A DNA stretch of 34,403 nucleotides from Flavobacterium sp. GTDB lineage: Bacteria; Bacteroidota; Bacteroidia; Flavobacteriales; Flavobacteriaceae. Positions 1 through 8,830 of the stretch are shown in pieces. Location: NCBI GenBank assembly GCA_030153045.1, contig JASLID010000070.1, forward strand, positions 1 to 34,403. Direction: 5' to 3'. The notes under the pieces are model-generated. The model was given only the letters and a program-made list of their open reading frames with translations. It was not told where the DNA came from and ran no database searches. Made by a program: the position numbers and the translations under genes. The first letter of the stretch is position 1. Each line of letters begins with the position of its first letter.

Positions 1-1
1 A

Positions 2-496
2 AGAAAAAGTGAAACACAGGATAAAACTTCTGAGAAACAAGGTTTCTTTACACATGATAATATGTCAGGATTAGCAAATACTATGAAGTCATATTTAGAT
101 GATCCTAACTTGAAAAACGATGATGATATTAAGTCTTTAGATAAAACAAATTATTTTGAAGTTATAGACTGTATTGAAGTCGATAGAATTGATAATATTC
201 AAATTAACGTTGCCGAAGTTCAAAGTGCAAAAAAATTCCTAAACAGTGTTTTAGGGTTTAGTATAGAAGGTGAAAAATTGATTAACCCTAATGAAAAGGA
301 TAAGTTTTTGAGCTTAAGTGAAATTCAGGAATCTCATAACGGAGTTATTCCGGTAGAATTAGCATTAAAATCATTCAATTTTGAGAAAAGCAAAAGTATT
401 CTTGAATCCTTGAATTTAGATTTTGAAGTTCAAGGAGAAACCATAAGGTTAGAGAAAGAATATGCTGGTTATCCGTTAACCTTGTTGCATGACTAA
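2..496 (+). CDS. VOC/glyoxalase-like protein, 5' end outside window
   Basis: The reading frame is open from base 2 to the stop at 494-496, so the ATG at 62 need not be the start and the gene probably begins before the window. The C-terminal part (from IDNIQINV to the end) looks like a VOC (vicinal oxygen chelate) half: a strand, a helix beginning AKKFLNSVLGF, then VPVELAL-like strands and a closing strand. I see no clear metal-binding His/Glu set, so enzyme activity is uncertain. The stop overlaps the next ATG by 8 bases, which points to translational coupling. The gene heads a run with an SRPBCC-like protein, an FAD-linked oxidase and a PLP enzyme. The family call rests on fold-like pattern only. 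Confidence 0.5.
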   Translation, partial: RKSETQDKTSEKQGFFTHDNMSGLANTMKSYLDDPNLKNDDDIKSLDKTNYFEVIDCIEVDRIDNIQINVAEVQSAKKFLNSVLGFSIEGEKLINPNEKDKFLSLSEIQESHNGVIPVELALKSFNFEKSKSILESLNLDFEVQGETIRLEKEYAGYPLTLLHD

Positions 497-962
497 AATT
501 TTTAGCGTAGAGCTTTTAGCTGAAAAAGTAAAATTAATAGCATTTTTAAAAAATCCTATTAATCTTAAATATTGGACTGTACATACCAATTTGGTTGTAA
601 TTGAAGATATGTGCTATGAAATTACCAGTTCTACCGGAGAAAAAACAAAAATAAGTGTAACCAATACGAATCATTATTCAGATGATTCCCTAGATTTCAC
701 ATGGATTTTAGAAGGGAAAATTAAAAAACAATTTCGGTTTTTAATAAGAAATGGAATCAATGGTAAAATGAGTGTGCAGGTATTTATTCCTTCCATAGCT
801 TTAAGTAAAAAGTTATTAGATCTTCAAAGTTTATTAAACGTTGAGTTTAAAATATTGGAACAGCTTCTAAATGATGGAAAATACGAACTCACGGAATCTG
901 AGAAAAAGATAATGAAAGAATACCATGATAAATATGTTAATGACGGAGCAAGTGTTACCTAA
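489..962 (+). CDS. hypothetical protein, possibly SRPBCC-like
   Basis: This 157-aa protein overlaps both neighbours (8 bases upstream, 38 or fewer downstream), so it is surely part of the same operon. Its strand-rich layout, a YWTVH motif near residue 28, an FTW segment near residue 70 and a long C-terminal helix resemble START/SRPBCC ligand-binding proteins. That is a weak fold impression and I do not recognise a specific family. No signal peptide or membrane segment is visible. It could be a cyclase- or chaperone-like partner of the oxidase downstream, but nothing in the sequence proves that. Confidence 0.5.
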   Translation: MTKIFSVELLAEKVKLIAFLKNPINLKYWTVHTNLVVIEDMCYEITSSTGEKTKISVTNTNHYSDDSLDFTWILEGKIKKQFRFLIRNGINGKMSVQVFIPSIALSKKLLDLQSLLNVEFKILEQLLNDGKYELTESEKKIMKEYHDKYVNDGASVT

Positions 963-2361
963 ATTCGAAGGAAAATTCAGTAACGAAGAAGATGCCTTAG
1001 CAAAGGTGAAAACAGATTTTGGACAAATAATTACTGTAAATTCTGTTGGGTGTTTGAACCCTAAATCAACAGAAGATGTACAAAAGATAATAAACTATTG
1101 TAATAGAAACGAAATTCCAGTTAACACAAGAGGGATGTCTCATTCGGCAAGTGGTCAGTGTTTAGTAGATCAAGGTATAGTTATTAATATCAAGACCATG
1201 AATAAGATTCTTTCCATAGATTTTGATGGAAAAACGGGCTCTGTTGTTGTAGAAGGCGGTATTACTTGGGAAAAACTTGTAAGAGAAACGTTAAAACTAA
1301 ATGCAACCCCACCCACGCTTACCGATTGGCAAAAATTGACTGTAGGAGGAACCATTTCAACTGGAGGATTGGGCTTTATGAGTCATGATTCTGGAATCCA
1401 GGCAGATAATGTTCTTGAGTTAGAAGTTGTTTCTGGCGATGGTGAAATTAGAATGTGTTCCAGTACTGAGAATAGTGATCTTTTTAACCTTGTAAGGTCT
1501 GGATTAGGACAGTTTGGAGTAATTACAAAGGTTAAAATGAAATTAAATCGTGCTCCAAAAATAATGCACGTTACAAAATTACTTATTGATAATGCTAAGG
1601 AGTTTCATGATTTAAGTACTCAACTACTAAAAGAACCTGATTTTGAATGCATACATGCTTTTTTAATTCCCAATACAAGGGTTGAATTTGGAAAGAAAAT
1701 GGGGCAAACCGTTGTTGCAGAAAATTCCGATTACTTTGCTGAAAAGTGCAAAAACGAAGAGGAGTTTACCTTTTTTGTAGAATTGGTACAGTATGAATAT
1801 GAAGATCAATGTTTTTTAAAAAAGGAAATTCCTTTGAATGGTTTAAAACAGAGTTATCAAGAAGATTTTTTTAGCTATGTAACAAAAGAGCCACCTTTAA
1901 TAATTACTGAAAAGGAGAAAGGGAAAACAGCTCATCCGGAGTTAGCTACTTTTATCCCGTTTTCACAGTTTTCTGGTTTTATGAATGAATTTCAATTGAT
2001 GCATAAAGCCGCAGATATGAGCGATGGCCCTGTACTTTTTATTCCAATGAAATCGTCAAGCATTCAAACTCCTTTATTTGTAAAGCCTGAGGAGGATTTT
2101 TACTTTATTGGAATATTAAGAAACGCCTACCCAAATACAAAAGAGCGCATAGAATATTTAAGTGAATTGAACAATGAATTGTATCAGATTGCTTTAAAAT
2201 ATGAAGGAAACAGATATCCTTGTGACAGTATTAATAAACCTGGAAACCCAGAAGAATGGGCGGTACATTTTGGAAGCCAATGGCCTGATATGACAGCTGG
2301 TAAACTAAAGTTCGACCCTAAAAATACCTTTCGCTCCATGTTAAATATATTCCATAACTAG
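925..2361 (+). CDS. FAD-linked oxidase (FAD_binding_4 / cytokinin dehydrogenase-like)
   Basis: The 478-aa protein has the PCMH/VAO-type FAD domain. PKSTEDVQKII begins the FAD fold, RGMSHSASGQ (residues 69-78) is the segment that in covalent members carries the flavin-bound His (His73 is the candidate), and GGTISTGGLG and GQFGVIT are the later FAD contacts. The C-terminal half, with NPGNPEEWAVHFG, is the substrate-cap region as in cytokinin-dehydrogenase-like oxidases. Such enzymes oxidise alcohols or amines using FAD; the substrate is unknown here. Three in-frame ATGs (925, 934, 940) are possible starts, all inside the preceding gene. It appears cytosolic, without a signal peptide. The downstream PLP enzyme starts 18 bases after the stop. 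Confidence 0.85.
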   Translation: MINMLMTEQVLPKFEGKFSNEEDALAKVKTDFGQIITVNSVGCLNPKSTEDVQKIINYCNRNEIPVNTRGMSHSASGQCLVDQGIVINIKTMNKILSIDFDGKTGSVVVEGGITWEKLVRETLKLNATPPTLTDWQKLTVGGTISTGGLGFMSHDSGIQADNVLELEVVSGDGEIRMCSSTENSDLFNLVRSGLGQFGVITKVKMKLNRAPKIMHVTKLLIDNAKEFHDLSTQLLKEPDFECIHAFLIPNTRVEFGKKMGQTVVAENSDYFAEKCKNEEEFTFFVELVQYEYEDQCFLKKEIPLNGLKQSYQEDFFSYVTKEPPLIITEKEKGKTAHPELATFIPFSQFSGFMNEFQLMHKAADMSDGPVLFIPMKSSSIQTPLFVKPEEDFYFIGILRNAYPNTKERIEYLSELNNELYQIALKYEGNRYPCDSINKPGNPEEWAVHFGSQWPDMTAGKLKFDPKNTFRSMLNIFHN

Positions 2362-2379
2362 AATAGTTCAATTTATATT

Positions 2380-3399
2380 ATGATTTTTTTAGATAAAAAT
2401 GAGTTCCCGTCTGATCTCCCAAAAAGTATCAAGGAAGAGGTAATTAGTGAGCTAATAATTTCTGACTGGAACAGATATCCGGTTGCAGAGTCACAAGAGC
2501 TTATAGCTTTAATTGCGCAGTTAAATAGTGTTCCTACTGATTCATTGATTCTTGGGAATGGATCTTCTGGCTTAATTATGAGATTCTTAGGAGAACTTTC
2601 AAAGCACTATAATAGAATTGTTACACCAAATCCAAGTTTCGAACTATTTGATATTTGCCCAAAATTATTCGATCTAAACCATATTCCTTGGGATTTTAAT
2701 AATGAATTAGATTACGATTATGCAGGATTTCCCAGAGGCAAGAATTCAATTTATGTGTTTTGTACACCAAACAATCCAACAGGAACTTTAATTGATCCAA
2801 TATTTGTAGAAACTGAAGTAGCTAACGATCCATCTAGTGTTTTTATAATCGATGAGGCATATGCAGAATTTGCGAATGATTCATACGCACATTTGACTCA
2901 AAAATATAACAATGTCATTGTTTTGAAAACATTCTCGAAAGCTTTAGGAGCTGCAGCAATTAGATTAGGGTATGCTATGTGTTCAGATACGATCAAGAAC
3001 CAATTGAAAAAAAATGATCTTCCCTTTAAGTTCTCACCGTTTACTATTATTTCCGCCAAAGTGTTACTAAATAATTTTGAGACAGTTATTCAACCTAAAA
3101 TTGAAAGAATTATTGAAGCCCGTGAAAAAATGTTTCATACTTTAAATGAAATGCTTTTAGAGGGGGATGTTAAGGTTTCTAAATCTCATGGAAATTTTAT
3201 TCCGATTCGGTTTTACAATGAGAGCTTAAAGAATGAATTTATACAGCGATGTACTGACTCAGAGATAATAATTGGTAAAGTTAGAAATCATCCTGATTTT
3301 TTTCGAATAACAATCGGATCAGAACAAGAAAATAATAAAATCATTCGAATTATAGAAGGTTTAGTTTTAAAGCCTATTTGTATAGACAATAGAGTATAG
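2380..3399 (+). CDS. PLP-dependent aminotransferase, class I/II (HisC/CobD-like)
   Basis: The 339-aa fold-type I PLP enzyme has CTPNNPTG (residues 128-135), the IDEAYAEF motif with the PLP-ring Asp (157-164), and the Schiff-base lysine in TFSKALGAA (Lys187), followed by RLGY with a phosphate-binding Arg195. The length and the opening DKNEFPSDLP match histidinol-phosphate aminotransferases and threonine-phosphate decarboxylases. There is no his or cob gene nearby, so it more likely acts in the small pathway with the FAD oxidase just upstream. It is the last gene of the operon. Family certain, substrate unknown. Confidence 0.85.
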   Translation: MIFLDKNEFPSDLPKSIKEEVISELIISDWNRYPVAESQELIALIAQLNSVPTDSLILGNGSSGLIMRFLGELSKHYNRIVTPNPSFELFDICPKLFDLNHIPWDFNNELDYDYAGFPRGKNSIYVFCTPNNPTGTLIDPIFVETEVANDPSSVFIIDEAYAEFANDSYAHLTQKYNNVIVLKTFSKALGAAAIRLGYAMCSDTIKNQLKKNDLPFKFSPFTIISAKVLLNNFETVIQPKIERIIEAREKMFHTLNEMLLEGDVKVSKSHGNFIPIRFYNESLKNEFIQRCTDSEIIIGKVRNHPDFFRITIGSEQENNKIIRIIEGLVLKPICIDNRV

Positions 3400-3436
3400 T
3401 AGTTGATTACTCCCTATTCTATAAATATACAAGGCA

Positions 3437-3460
3437 GTCCTAATGGGCTACCCTCTGGAC
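3437..3460 (+). terminator. possible hairpin terminator or IS-end hairpin
   Basis: GTCC (3437-3440) pairs with GGAC (3457-3460) and GGG (3445-3447) with CCC (3451-3453), with an internal loop. A T-rich run follows from about 3467 to 3479. It could end the operon that stops at 3399, or be the structured left end of the IS remnant that begins a few bases later. The interrupted stem keeps confidence low. Confidence 0.35.
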
Positions 3461-3489
3461 ACAAATATTTTTTTTCTTTGAGATAAAAA

Positions 3490-3640
3490 GTGCAGACAAG
3501 ACATTTTGAAGATTTAAAAGACAAGCGATTGTTGAATAGAGGGAATTCTATTCTCAATCGCTTGTTTTCTAATAGCGTTTATTCCATCCGTCTATTAGCT
3601 TCGAGCGATTCTGAGGCAAAAGCGATGTACCGCTTGAGGA
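3490..3640 (+). pseudogene. IS4/Tn5-type transposase N-terminal remnant
   Basis: The frame opens with GTG at 3490 and reads the N-terminal DNA-binding region of IS4/Tn5-like transposases: LKDKRLLNRGNSILNRL, then the typical SDSEAKAMYR, which normally continues into the RFLQN-type segment. Homology breaks near 3625-3640 and the frame then runs into unrelated sequence at the 3' end of the convergent gene. The catalytic DDE region is absent, so this is a decayed fragment. It marks one edge of the RNA-repair island. Confidence 0.75.
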
Positions 3641-3661
3641 AAGCTGTTTATGAAGTAGTTT

Positions 3662-4741
3662 TTATTGAATTATTTTGTTTATTACTACAGTTTTATCATT
3701 TGCTGTTATAAATTGATTCGTGTTAGCAAAACAATTATTTACCTTCAAATCTTTATTTTGATATTTAATAATCCCTTCTAATGATATTACAGCTATTCCA
3801 AATTTATCAGAAAACGCAAGGATTGAATTTAGTTCATTGCTAAATTCAATTTCAGCACTTACAATATCTAACTCTTCTACTTTTATTTTTTTATTTAGTA
3901 CTGCTTGTTCATTTATAAAATCATAAAAATGAATTTCACAAGGAGAGTTTGCATCTGCGTCATCATCTCCTTCTGTAAAAGGATTATATGCGACGGCTAT
4001 TGTCTGCTCATTAATCCAACAAACAGCTCTGTTCTCATGTTCCCAACTATCAATTGGAATGTCTGTTATTCTAGGATTATCTATAAAAGACGCTAAATTA
4101 TAAATGCGATATGAATCACACGAACCCCAATTCCAACCAGCACTTAAAAAATAGTTATTGTCTGGAGCTATTTTCAATTTACCAAAAAAATATTCATATG
4201 GTGAAGGCCATGGAAGGTTGGCTGCTTGATTGTATTTTTTGTTAAGCTCAATATGTTTTTCCTCCGCATTTTCTTCAATTAAGGACTTTGAAGCGGTTAA
4301 AACTTGTCTTGTATCAAGATTCATTATTTGTATGTGATTCCAATCTATTCCATATATGATATGAGGAATATTTGCTTCATTCTTAAATAAAGCTATGGGA
4401 TAGCATGAAATGTCAGCATGATATTCTTTTCTCCACAAGTTGATAGCATGATACTCATCTGAATGATGAACAAATGCATGCCTTTTAAAGTCATTAGCTA
4501 CCACTACAATTTCATCCAATGTATAAATTGAAGTTTTTGCTGCAATGTCAAATCCACCATCAGAATAGCTAATATTACTGTTCACTGAAAATAAATATTT
4601 TCCTTCCTTTTTGTCCAAATCAAATCGGATTACTTTCCCGGAACTCATTAGCATTACAATTTCGTTAGGTTTCGATATTGTTGCAGTTATAATGCTTTCC
4701 TCAGTGTCAAAAGTGACTTCGTACAGTTTCTCAATTTTCAT
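3662..4741 (-). CDS. hypothetical protein, probable beta-propeller
   Basis: This 359-aa cytosolic protein is read from the ATG at 4741; the frame extends to a TTG at 4747 but the ATG is the better choice. It shows repeated four-strand-like units with hydrophobic/aromatic alternation, such as EIVMLMSSGKVIRFDL, HIIYGIDWNHIQIMNL and SILAFSDKFGIAVISLEG, as in WD40/YVTN-like propellers, and an acidic stretch GDDDADAN. I see no signal peptide or catalytic motif. It is the last minus-strand gene of the island, 52 bases after the RlaP gene, and may be a binding partner or simply a neighbour. Function unknown. Confidence 0.7.
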   Translation of the reverse strand: MKIEKLYEVTFDTEESIITATISKPNEIVMLMSSGKVIRFDLDKKEGKYLFSVNSNISYSDGGFDIAAKTSIYTLDEIVVVANDFKRHAFVHHSDEYHAINLWRKEYHADISCYPIALFKNEANIPHIIYGIDWNHIQIMNLDTRQVLTASKSLIEENAEEKHIELNKKYNQAANLPWPSPYEYFFGKLKIAPDNNYFLSAGWNWGSCDSYRIYNLASFIDNPRITDIPIDSWEHENRAVCWINEQTIAVAYNPFTEGDDDADANSPCEIHFYDFINEQAVLNKKIKVEELDIVSAEIEFSNELNSILAFSDKFGIAVISLEGIIKYQNKDLKVNNCFANTNQFITANDKTVVINKIIQ

Positions 4742-4799
4742 TTTCAATATTCTATTCTTTGTGTAGGTTAATCTGCGGTAAATTTTTTAGAAGCTAAAG

Positions 4800-5858
4800 T
4801 TAAGCATAGAGTGTTTCCCTGATTTTTATTAAAGTCGTTATTGCTTTTTCAGCATCCGGGCTTTCCTGTAAGGTAGTCGTTTCATAAAGATTCTCGATAG
4901 AAGCAATCAATCCATCCGCCATTGCAAGCAAATCATCGTATTCCCTGTTTCCGGCTTTAATGTTGAGTAATTCTTCTCTATTGGTGACTCTGATATTTAA
5001 TTTTCCTGTTGAAAGTATCTGCTCCGCCGTCTGCAATAGCCTGATGGTATGCATCATGTTCTTGCTGTCATAATTCTTTCCGTGCTGCTGATTGGTATTG
5101 TAACGGTCGTCGTTTCTTTTTTCTATCCAATCCCAATATTCTTTGTATTCTTTGCAATATTTTGAATAGCCATCCTGATTGCAGGACAAATACGCCATTT
5201 CTTTTTCGCCTTTAGGAATAGAAGAAAGCGATACTTCATTAGAGCTTTCTTTTTGAGTAATGCCTTTGTATCCTAAAGTAGTTGAAGCGTCATAAAATAA
5301 GGCATACATTCCTTTAGAATTGGGCAGGTTAATCAATCCGCATTGCGATTGATTATAGTTGTTTTCCGCCAGCCATTGTGGCAAAGCAACACTGTCATAT
5401 CCTTTTAAAACGTAACAAAAATCCAATAGGCTTTTCTTTTCTTTCTCCATGGGGTTGACTATTTTCTTCTTCAGGCCCCTCGCCTTCTTGATTTGCGTTA
5501 CAGCATAACCGGCAAAACTGTCTTTGCATAGTTTGGACAGAAAGTCTTCTATTTTCAGGTTTTCCATTAAAGGATGTTTGTATAAAATACAATCTTCTGG
5601 AGTCGCTAGGATTTCTAAGATATTAGGATTATTACGAATGAGCAGTTCTACAAACCGTCCTATTTCATAATAGACTTCATCGTTAGTTTCGTTGCTGATT
5701 TGCGGAATATAATCGAGTCCATAAAACTGGTCTTTAGGTAGGTAATACACGCCTTTGAGGTCGGTGTCAGAGGTAGGTGTGTTGAGTCCGAAGGATTTGC
5801 TTCCGGAAATGACTTCGAAGAGGATTAGGTTGTTATTTTTAAGATCAGTTATGGTCAT
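4800..5858 (-). CDS. rlaP: RlaP-like nucleotidyltransferase (DNA polymerase beta superfamily)
   Basis: The 352-aa protein begins with the nucleotidyltransferase signature: EVISGSKSFGL (residues 15-25) holds the GS motif and SDTDLKGVY (30-38) the Asp31/Asp33 metal pair; EVYYEIGRF supplies a possible third acidic residue (Glu65). This is the RlaP/YcgL group (PF10127), named from its association with RNA-ligase repair operons. Members are predicted to add nucleotides to RNA ends, though activity is unproven. The C-terminal half is mostly helical with a long charged stretch (KGEKEMAYL to NTNQQHGKNYD). Same strand and island as Hen1, ligase and kinase/phosphatase. A broken copy of the same gene start lies at 6633-6686. 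Confidence 0.85.
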   Translation of the reverse strand: MTITDLKNNNLILFEVISGSKSFGLNTPTSDTDLKGVYYLPKDQFYGLDYIPQISNETNDEVYYEIGRFVELLIRNNPNILEILATPEDCILYKHPLMENLKIEDFLSKLCKDSFAGYAVTQIKKARGLKKKIVNPMEKEKKSLLDFCYVLKGYDSVALPQWLAENNYNQSQCGLINLPNSKGMYALFYDASTTLGYKGITQKESSNEVSLSSIPKGEKEMAYLSCNQDGYSKYCKEYKEYWDWIEKRNDDRYNTNQQHGKNYDSKNMMHTIRLLQTAEQILSTGKLNIRVTNREELLNIKAGNREYDDLLAMADGLIASIENLYETTTLQESPDAEKAITTLIKIRETLYA

Positions 5859-5875
5859 TTTACTTTCATAATATT

Positions 5876-6586
5876 TTAAAAAACAGCATCAAGAAAATCT
5901 TTATCTGAACATTTTGTTGGACAGGATTCTAATAAACAAACAAAATAATAGAAAATTAAAGGTCTATAATTTTCTATTATTTTGGGTTCACCAATCACTT
6001 TTTTCTGATATTTCATAGTATTAAAATCTACATCATAGTTTTTTAATGAATTTACATCATTAAAATTGGGTAATGAGACTTCTTCATTTACCCAAATTGC
6101 TGATTGAGTGATAGTATCATTTTTAAATGAAGAAGTAACAATTGTTTTAATTCCATTTTTTAAAAATGGGGAAACATTATATTCATTTATACAATCGTTT
6201 TTAAAATCTACATTGTAACAGGAATAAAAATTGTTGATATAGGTATCATATGAAACCGGCCCTTCTGGTATATCTAAATAATCTATATGATACAAATATA
6301 ATTTTCCGGTTTTACTATTTTCATGAAAAAAACTATCACCATTATAATATTTATCTTGGTAAATCACACCATAAATCACATCTCCAATTTTAGAATAGAC
6401 CACTTTCTTTTTTAATGCTTTTGTGGTATCAATTCTAGCTTTCAACAACTCATGCGTTTCACAAAAGATGAATTTATATCCTTTTTTCGACAAGTCATCC
6501 ATCAATTTTCCTTGTTGTGAATATGCCTTTGTAAGGGTAAATAAAATCAATACAGTATAGAAAAAAAATCTGTTTTTAATAATCAT
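5876..6586 (-). CDS. hypothetical secreted protein
   Basis: The 236-aa protein starts with a classical signal peptide: basic MIIKNR, hydrophobic FFFYTVLILFTLT, and probable cleavage after KAYS before QQ. The mature part is rich in Lys, Asn and Tyr and carries several cysteines (FCETHELL, FYSCYN, DFKNDCIN, LLESCPTKCSD) that could form disulphides outside the cytoplasm. I recognise no family. It sits between the intact rlaP and the broken rlaP copy and does not look functionally related to RNA repair, so it may be part of an inserted segment. Confidence 0.65.
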   Translation of the reverse strand: MIIKNRFFFYTVLILFTLTKAYSQQGKLMDDLSKKGYKFIFCETHELLKARIDTTKALKKKVVYSKIGDVIYGVIYQDKYYNGDSFFHENSKTGKLYLYHIDYLDIPEGPVSYDTYINNFYSCYNVDFKNDCINEYNVSPFLKNGIKTIVTSSFKNDTITQSAIWVNEEVSLPNFNDVNSLKNYDVDFNTMKYQKKVIGEPKIIENYRPLIFYYFVCLLESCPTKCSDKDFLDAVF

Positions 6587-6632
6587 TACTTTTATGGTTA
6601 CTGCTTTTATGCTTTTCTTAATAAATTCTGAT

Positions 6633-6686
6633 CTAAGATTTGCTTCCGGAGATGACTTCGAGGAGAAGGAGGTTTTGGATGGTCAT
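6633..6686 (-). pseudogene. truncated start of a second rlaP gene
   Basis: Read on the minus strand from the ATG at 6686, this gives MTIQNLLLLEVISGSKS and then a stop. It matches the start of the intact RlaP at 5858 (MTI...LILFEVISGSKS) apart from a five-residue gap. The DNA of the two copies is nearly identical across GATTTGCTTCCGGA and the following ATGACTTCGA on the plus strand (near 5796 and 6639). Homology stops abruptly after the GSKS codons. It is too short to be functional and records a duplication followed by deletion or insertion. Confidence 0.7.
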
Positions 6687-6700
6687 TAATTATTTTGAAT

Positions 6701-8011
6701 CTAACTTTTAATTCGGTTTTTATTTTTTATCACAAAATAATAATAAAAGTGCGGATAATATAAATATTTATATGAGAGATACGATTTTTCTAATCTATCA
6801 TTTAATTCATAAAATAATTTATTTATTTTCTTTTTTTTGATTAATAATTTATTTGCATTTTCTCTTTCGTAAATAATGAATTTCCCATTCTCCTTAGTGT
6901 CAATACTTAGCTTATTATTTTCAGATTTCATGATTTTTTTTAGGTAAATTGAATCCATAAATAAATTATTAGTTTGATATAAGTAGTTGTAAACTTCATT
7001 AAACAAAGTTTTATTATCATTAAATACTGTCTTTTTTCTTATTGAATCTGTAAACTTTAAATCGTCTAGGAATACATTATTGAATCTTTTTTTAATTTCT
7101 ATTAAACGTTTCTCTTCAATAAGGTCATTTTTATTCAATTTTAAATGTAAATTCATGGAGTTGTTATAGTTCTCTGATAAATTTTCAATTGCTATAGAAT
7201 CGATTTTTCTTGCTATTCTTTTATTATGGACATATTCATTATCAATCATTGATAGTATTTCATATGAGGGGAATATAGTTTCTATTCTAACTGTTTTATC
7301 ATTGATATTATGACTTAAAACTAAAAAGTAATTATCGTTAATTTCATTATCTGATTTTTTGTAATTATAGATGAAGTGATGAAATTCTTTAATTGGACTT
7401 TCCAAACTTAATTTTTCATTGATTATTAAATATTCAGGTATGTTAGAAGTAATAAACATAAAACTAAGTTGAAAAAAATAGTTGATTAGAATCCATAATA
7501 ATTTTTTATACCACTTAATTCTAACTAAAAAAGGCAAAACTATTAAGAACAACAGACCTGAAATCGTTTCTATATTATGTTGTATTATATATAATCTTTC
7601 AATTTTAAATTTATCAGCCATATTGCACAGCAAACTAATCAAAGATGCTATTTGTATATTTATAATAATAAACAATCTAATTATATTAAATCTATTAATA
7701 TTAAGCTTCCATATTTTATTAAAAAAAAGATACGGAAGTAACAAAACTGAAAAAGGAATTAGGGATATTAAACATAATTCAAGAATAAGCCAATACTCGC
7801 TACCTTCTTTATTATTTGATGATAAGAGAACTACAATAATTCCAACACAAATTATATAGAAAACAGTATCATTTAACGAACTACTGTGATTATATAAAAT
7901 ATCACGCCATGTTTTGATAGGTCTTATGTATATATTAAGAAACTTAGTTATATACCTACTAAAAGTACTTACATTCTTGTCACTTAATATTTCTAAATCA
8001 CTAATTTCCAT
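6701..8011 (-). CDS. hypothetical membrane protein, very AT-rich
   Basis: The 436-aa protein has no signal peptide but about five hydrophobic segments in its first 200 residues (VFYIICVGIIVVLL, LILELCLISLIPFSVLLLPYL, IIRLFIIINIQIASLISLL, ISGLLFLIVLPFLV, LLWILINYFFQLSFMFI). A long hydrophilic region rich in Lys and Asn follows, reaching the C-terminus. The opening YIRPIKTWRDIL resembles the start of Yip1-like and DUF3667-type Bacteroidota membrane proteins, but this is weak. It is more AT-rich by eye than its neighbours. It lies between the YcgL-like nucleotidyltransferase and the broken rlaP start, so it is probably an insertion. Function unknown. Confidence 0.65.
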   Translation of the reverse strand: MEISDLEILSDKNVSTFSRYITKFLNIYIRPIKTWRDILYNHSSSLNDTVFYIICVGIIVVLLSSNNKEGSEYWLILELCLISLIPFSVLLLPYLFFNKIWKLNINRFNIIRLFIIINIQIASLISLLCNMADKFKIERLYIIQHNIETISGLLFLIVLPFLVRIKWYKKLLWILINYFFQLSFMFITSNIPEYLIINEKLSLESPIKEFHHFIYNYKKSDNEINDNYFLVLSHNINDKTVRIETIFPSYEILSMIDNEYVHNKRIARKIDSIAIENLSENYNNSMNLHLKLNKNDLIEEKRLIEIKKRFNNVFLDDLKFTDSIRKKTVFNDNKTLFNEVYNYLYQTNNLFMDSIYLKKIMKSENNKLSIDTKENGKFIIYERENANKLLIKKKKINKLFYELNDRLEKSYLSYKYLYYPHFYYYFVIKNKNRIKS

Positions 8012-8044
8012 AAATAAATTATACTAAATTAATTTGAATTGAAA

Positions 8045-8806
8045 TCATACTCCTATATTCGATTTTATCATTCCCCTAAAAAACTCATCCAACTCCCCAC
8101 TCACCTTCTTCCCACCACTTAACTTACCTGCATTCTCACCATTAAACTTTATCGCCTCCATCAAAAAATCCGTTATCAATGTTTCTTTCGGGTGTAAATA
8201 TTTTTCATCCTGATTTGCTTTAATAGCCATCAATTCTAAGGTTTTGTCCTGTATGTTCTGTGGTGCTATCGGCAATAATTCCATAAAAGCCACCGGAGGA
8301 AAACTGTTGTTCTCTATGATCCATTTTCCGGCTAAAGCGGTACGCAGGGCGTAGAAATAACTTTTCAGTTTTACTTCTTCGGCTTCACATACGTCCATGA
8401 AATTCTTGGTGGTTCCTAAATAATGGTGCAACGTCGCTATGGGTGAAAAGCAATCCTTCGCAAACGACTGCATTTGTTTCAGGAAAGCATCATCCTGTTT
8501 GTACACCACAGGCGAGAACAACCATTCCAGCAAAGGTGCGTTAGATTTTGACAATAACTTTATGGTTTTCCGTAAATCCCAACCGGAACCGTCTAAATCT
8601 TCGGCCGTCATAAATTCTATCACATCGGGCTTTTCCCAAAGTGATAGGTAATAATTGGGCTCATTTTTATAGATAAAACGGATGTCATAATCGCTGTCTG
8701 GTGAGGCAAATCCCCAAGCACGGCTTCCGGATTCTACAGCGTACAAAACACTTACGTTTTTCTGTAGCTCTATTTCCTGTAGTTTATCTAGTATTTTATC
8801 TTTCAT
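8045..8806 (-). CDS. nucleotidyltransferase, RlaP/YcgL type (second member)
   Basis: The 253-aa protein is read from the ATG at 8806; the frame reaches a TTG at 8818, but the ATG is preferred. ESGSRAWGFASPDSDYDIRF (about residues 25-44) is a textbook polymerase-beta-type nucleotidyltransferase motif: GS, then DxD at Asp39/Asp41, with DVIEF as the likely third acidic site. The length and the LSLWEKPDVIE segment match the B. subtilis YcgL-like group (PF10127). It is distinct from the 352-aa RlaP further along. It follows the permuted tRNA-like RNA and the kinase/phosphatase on the same strand, which fits a role in RNA end modification. The reaction in this family is not established. Confidence 0.85.
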   Translation of the reverse strand: MKDKILDKLQEIELQKNVSVLYAVESGSRAWGFASPDSDYDIRFIYKNEPNYYLSLWEKPDVIEFMTAEDLDGSGWDLRKTIKLLSKSNAPLLEWLFSPVVYKQDDAFLKQMQSFAKDCFSPIATLHHYLGTTKNFMDVCEAEEVKLKSYFYALRTALAGKWIIENNSFPPVAFMELLPIAPQNIQDKTLELMAIKANQDEKYLHPKETLITDFLMEAIKFNGENAGKLSGGKKVSGELDEFFRGMIKSNIGV

Positions 8807-8830
8807 GGCTTCTTTCAAATGTAACTAAAA

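Noticed and set aside
7482..7859. 125-codon plus-strand frame
   Set aside because: An AT-rich antisense shadow of the membrane protein at 6701-8011.
8807..8818. TTG start for the YcgL-type nucleotidyltransferase
   Set aside because: An ATG four codons later fits the family start; TTG starts are unlikely here.
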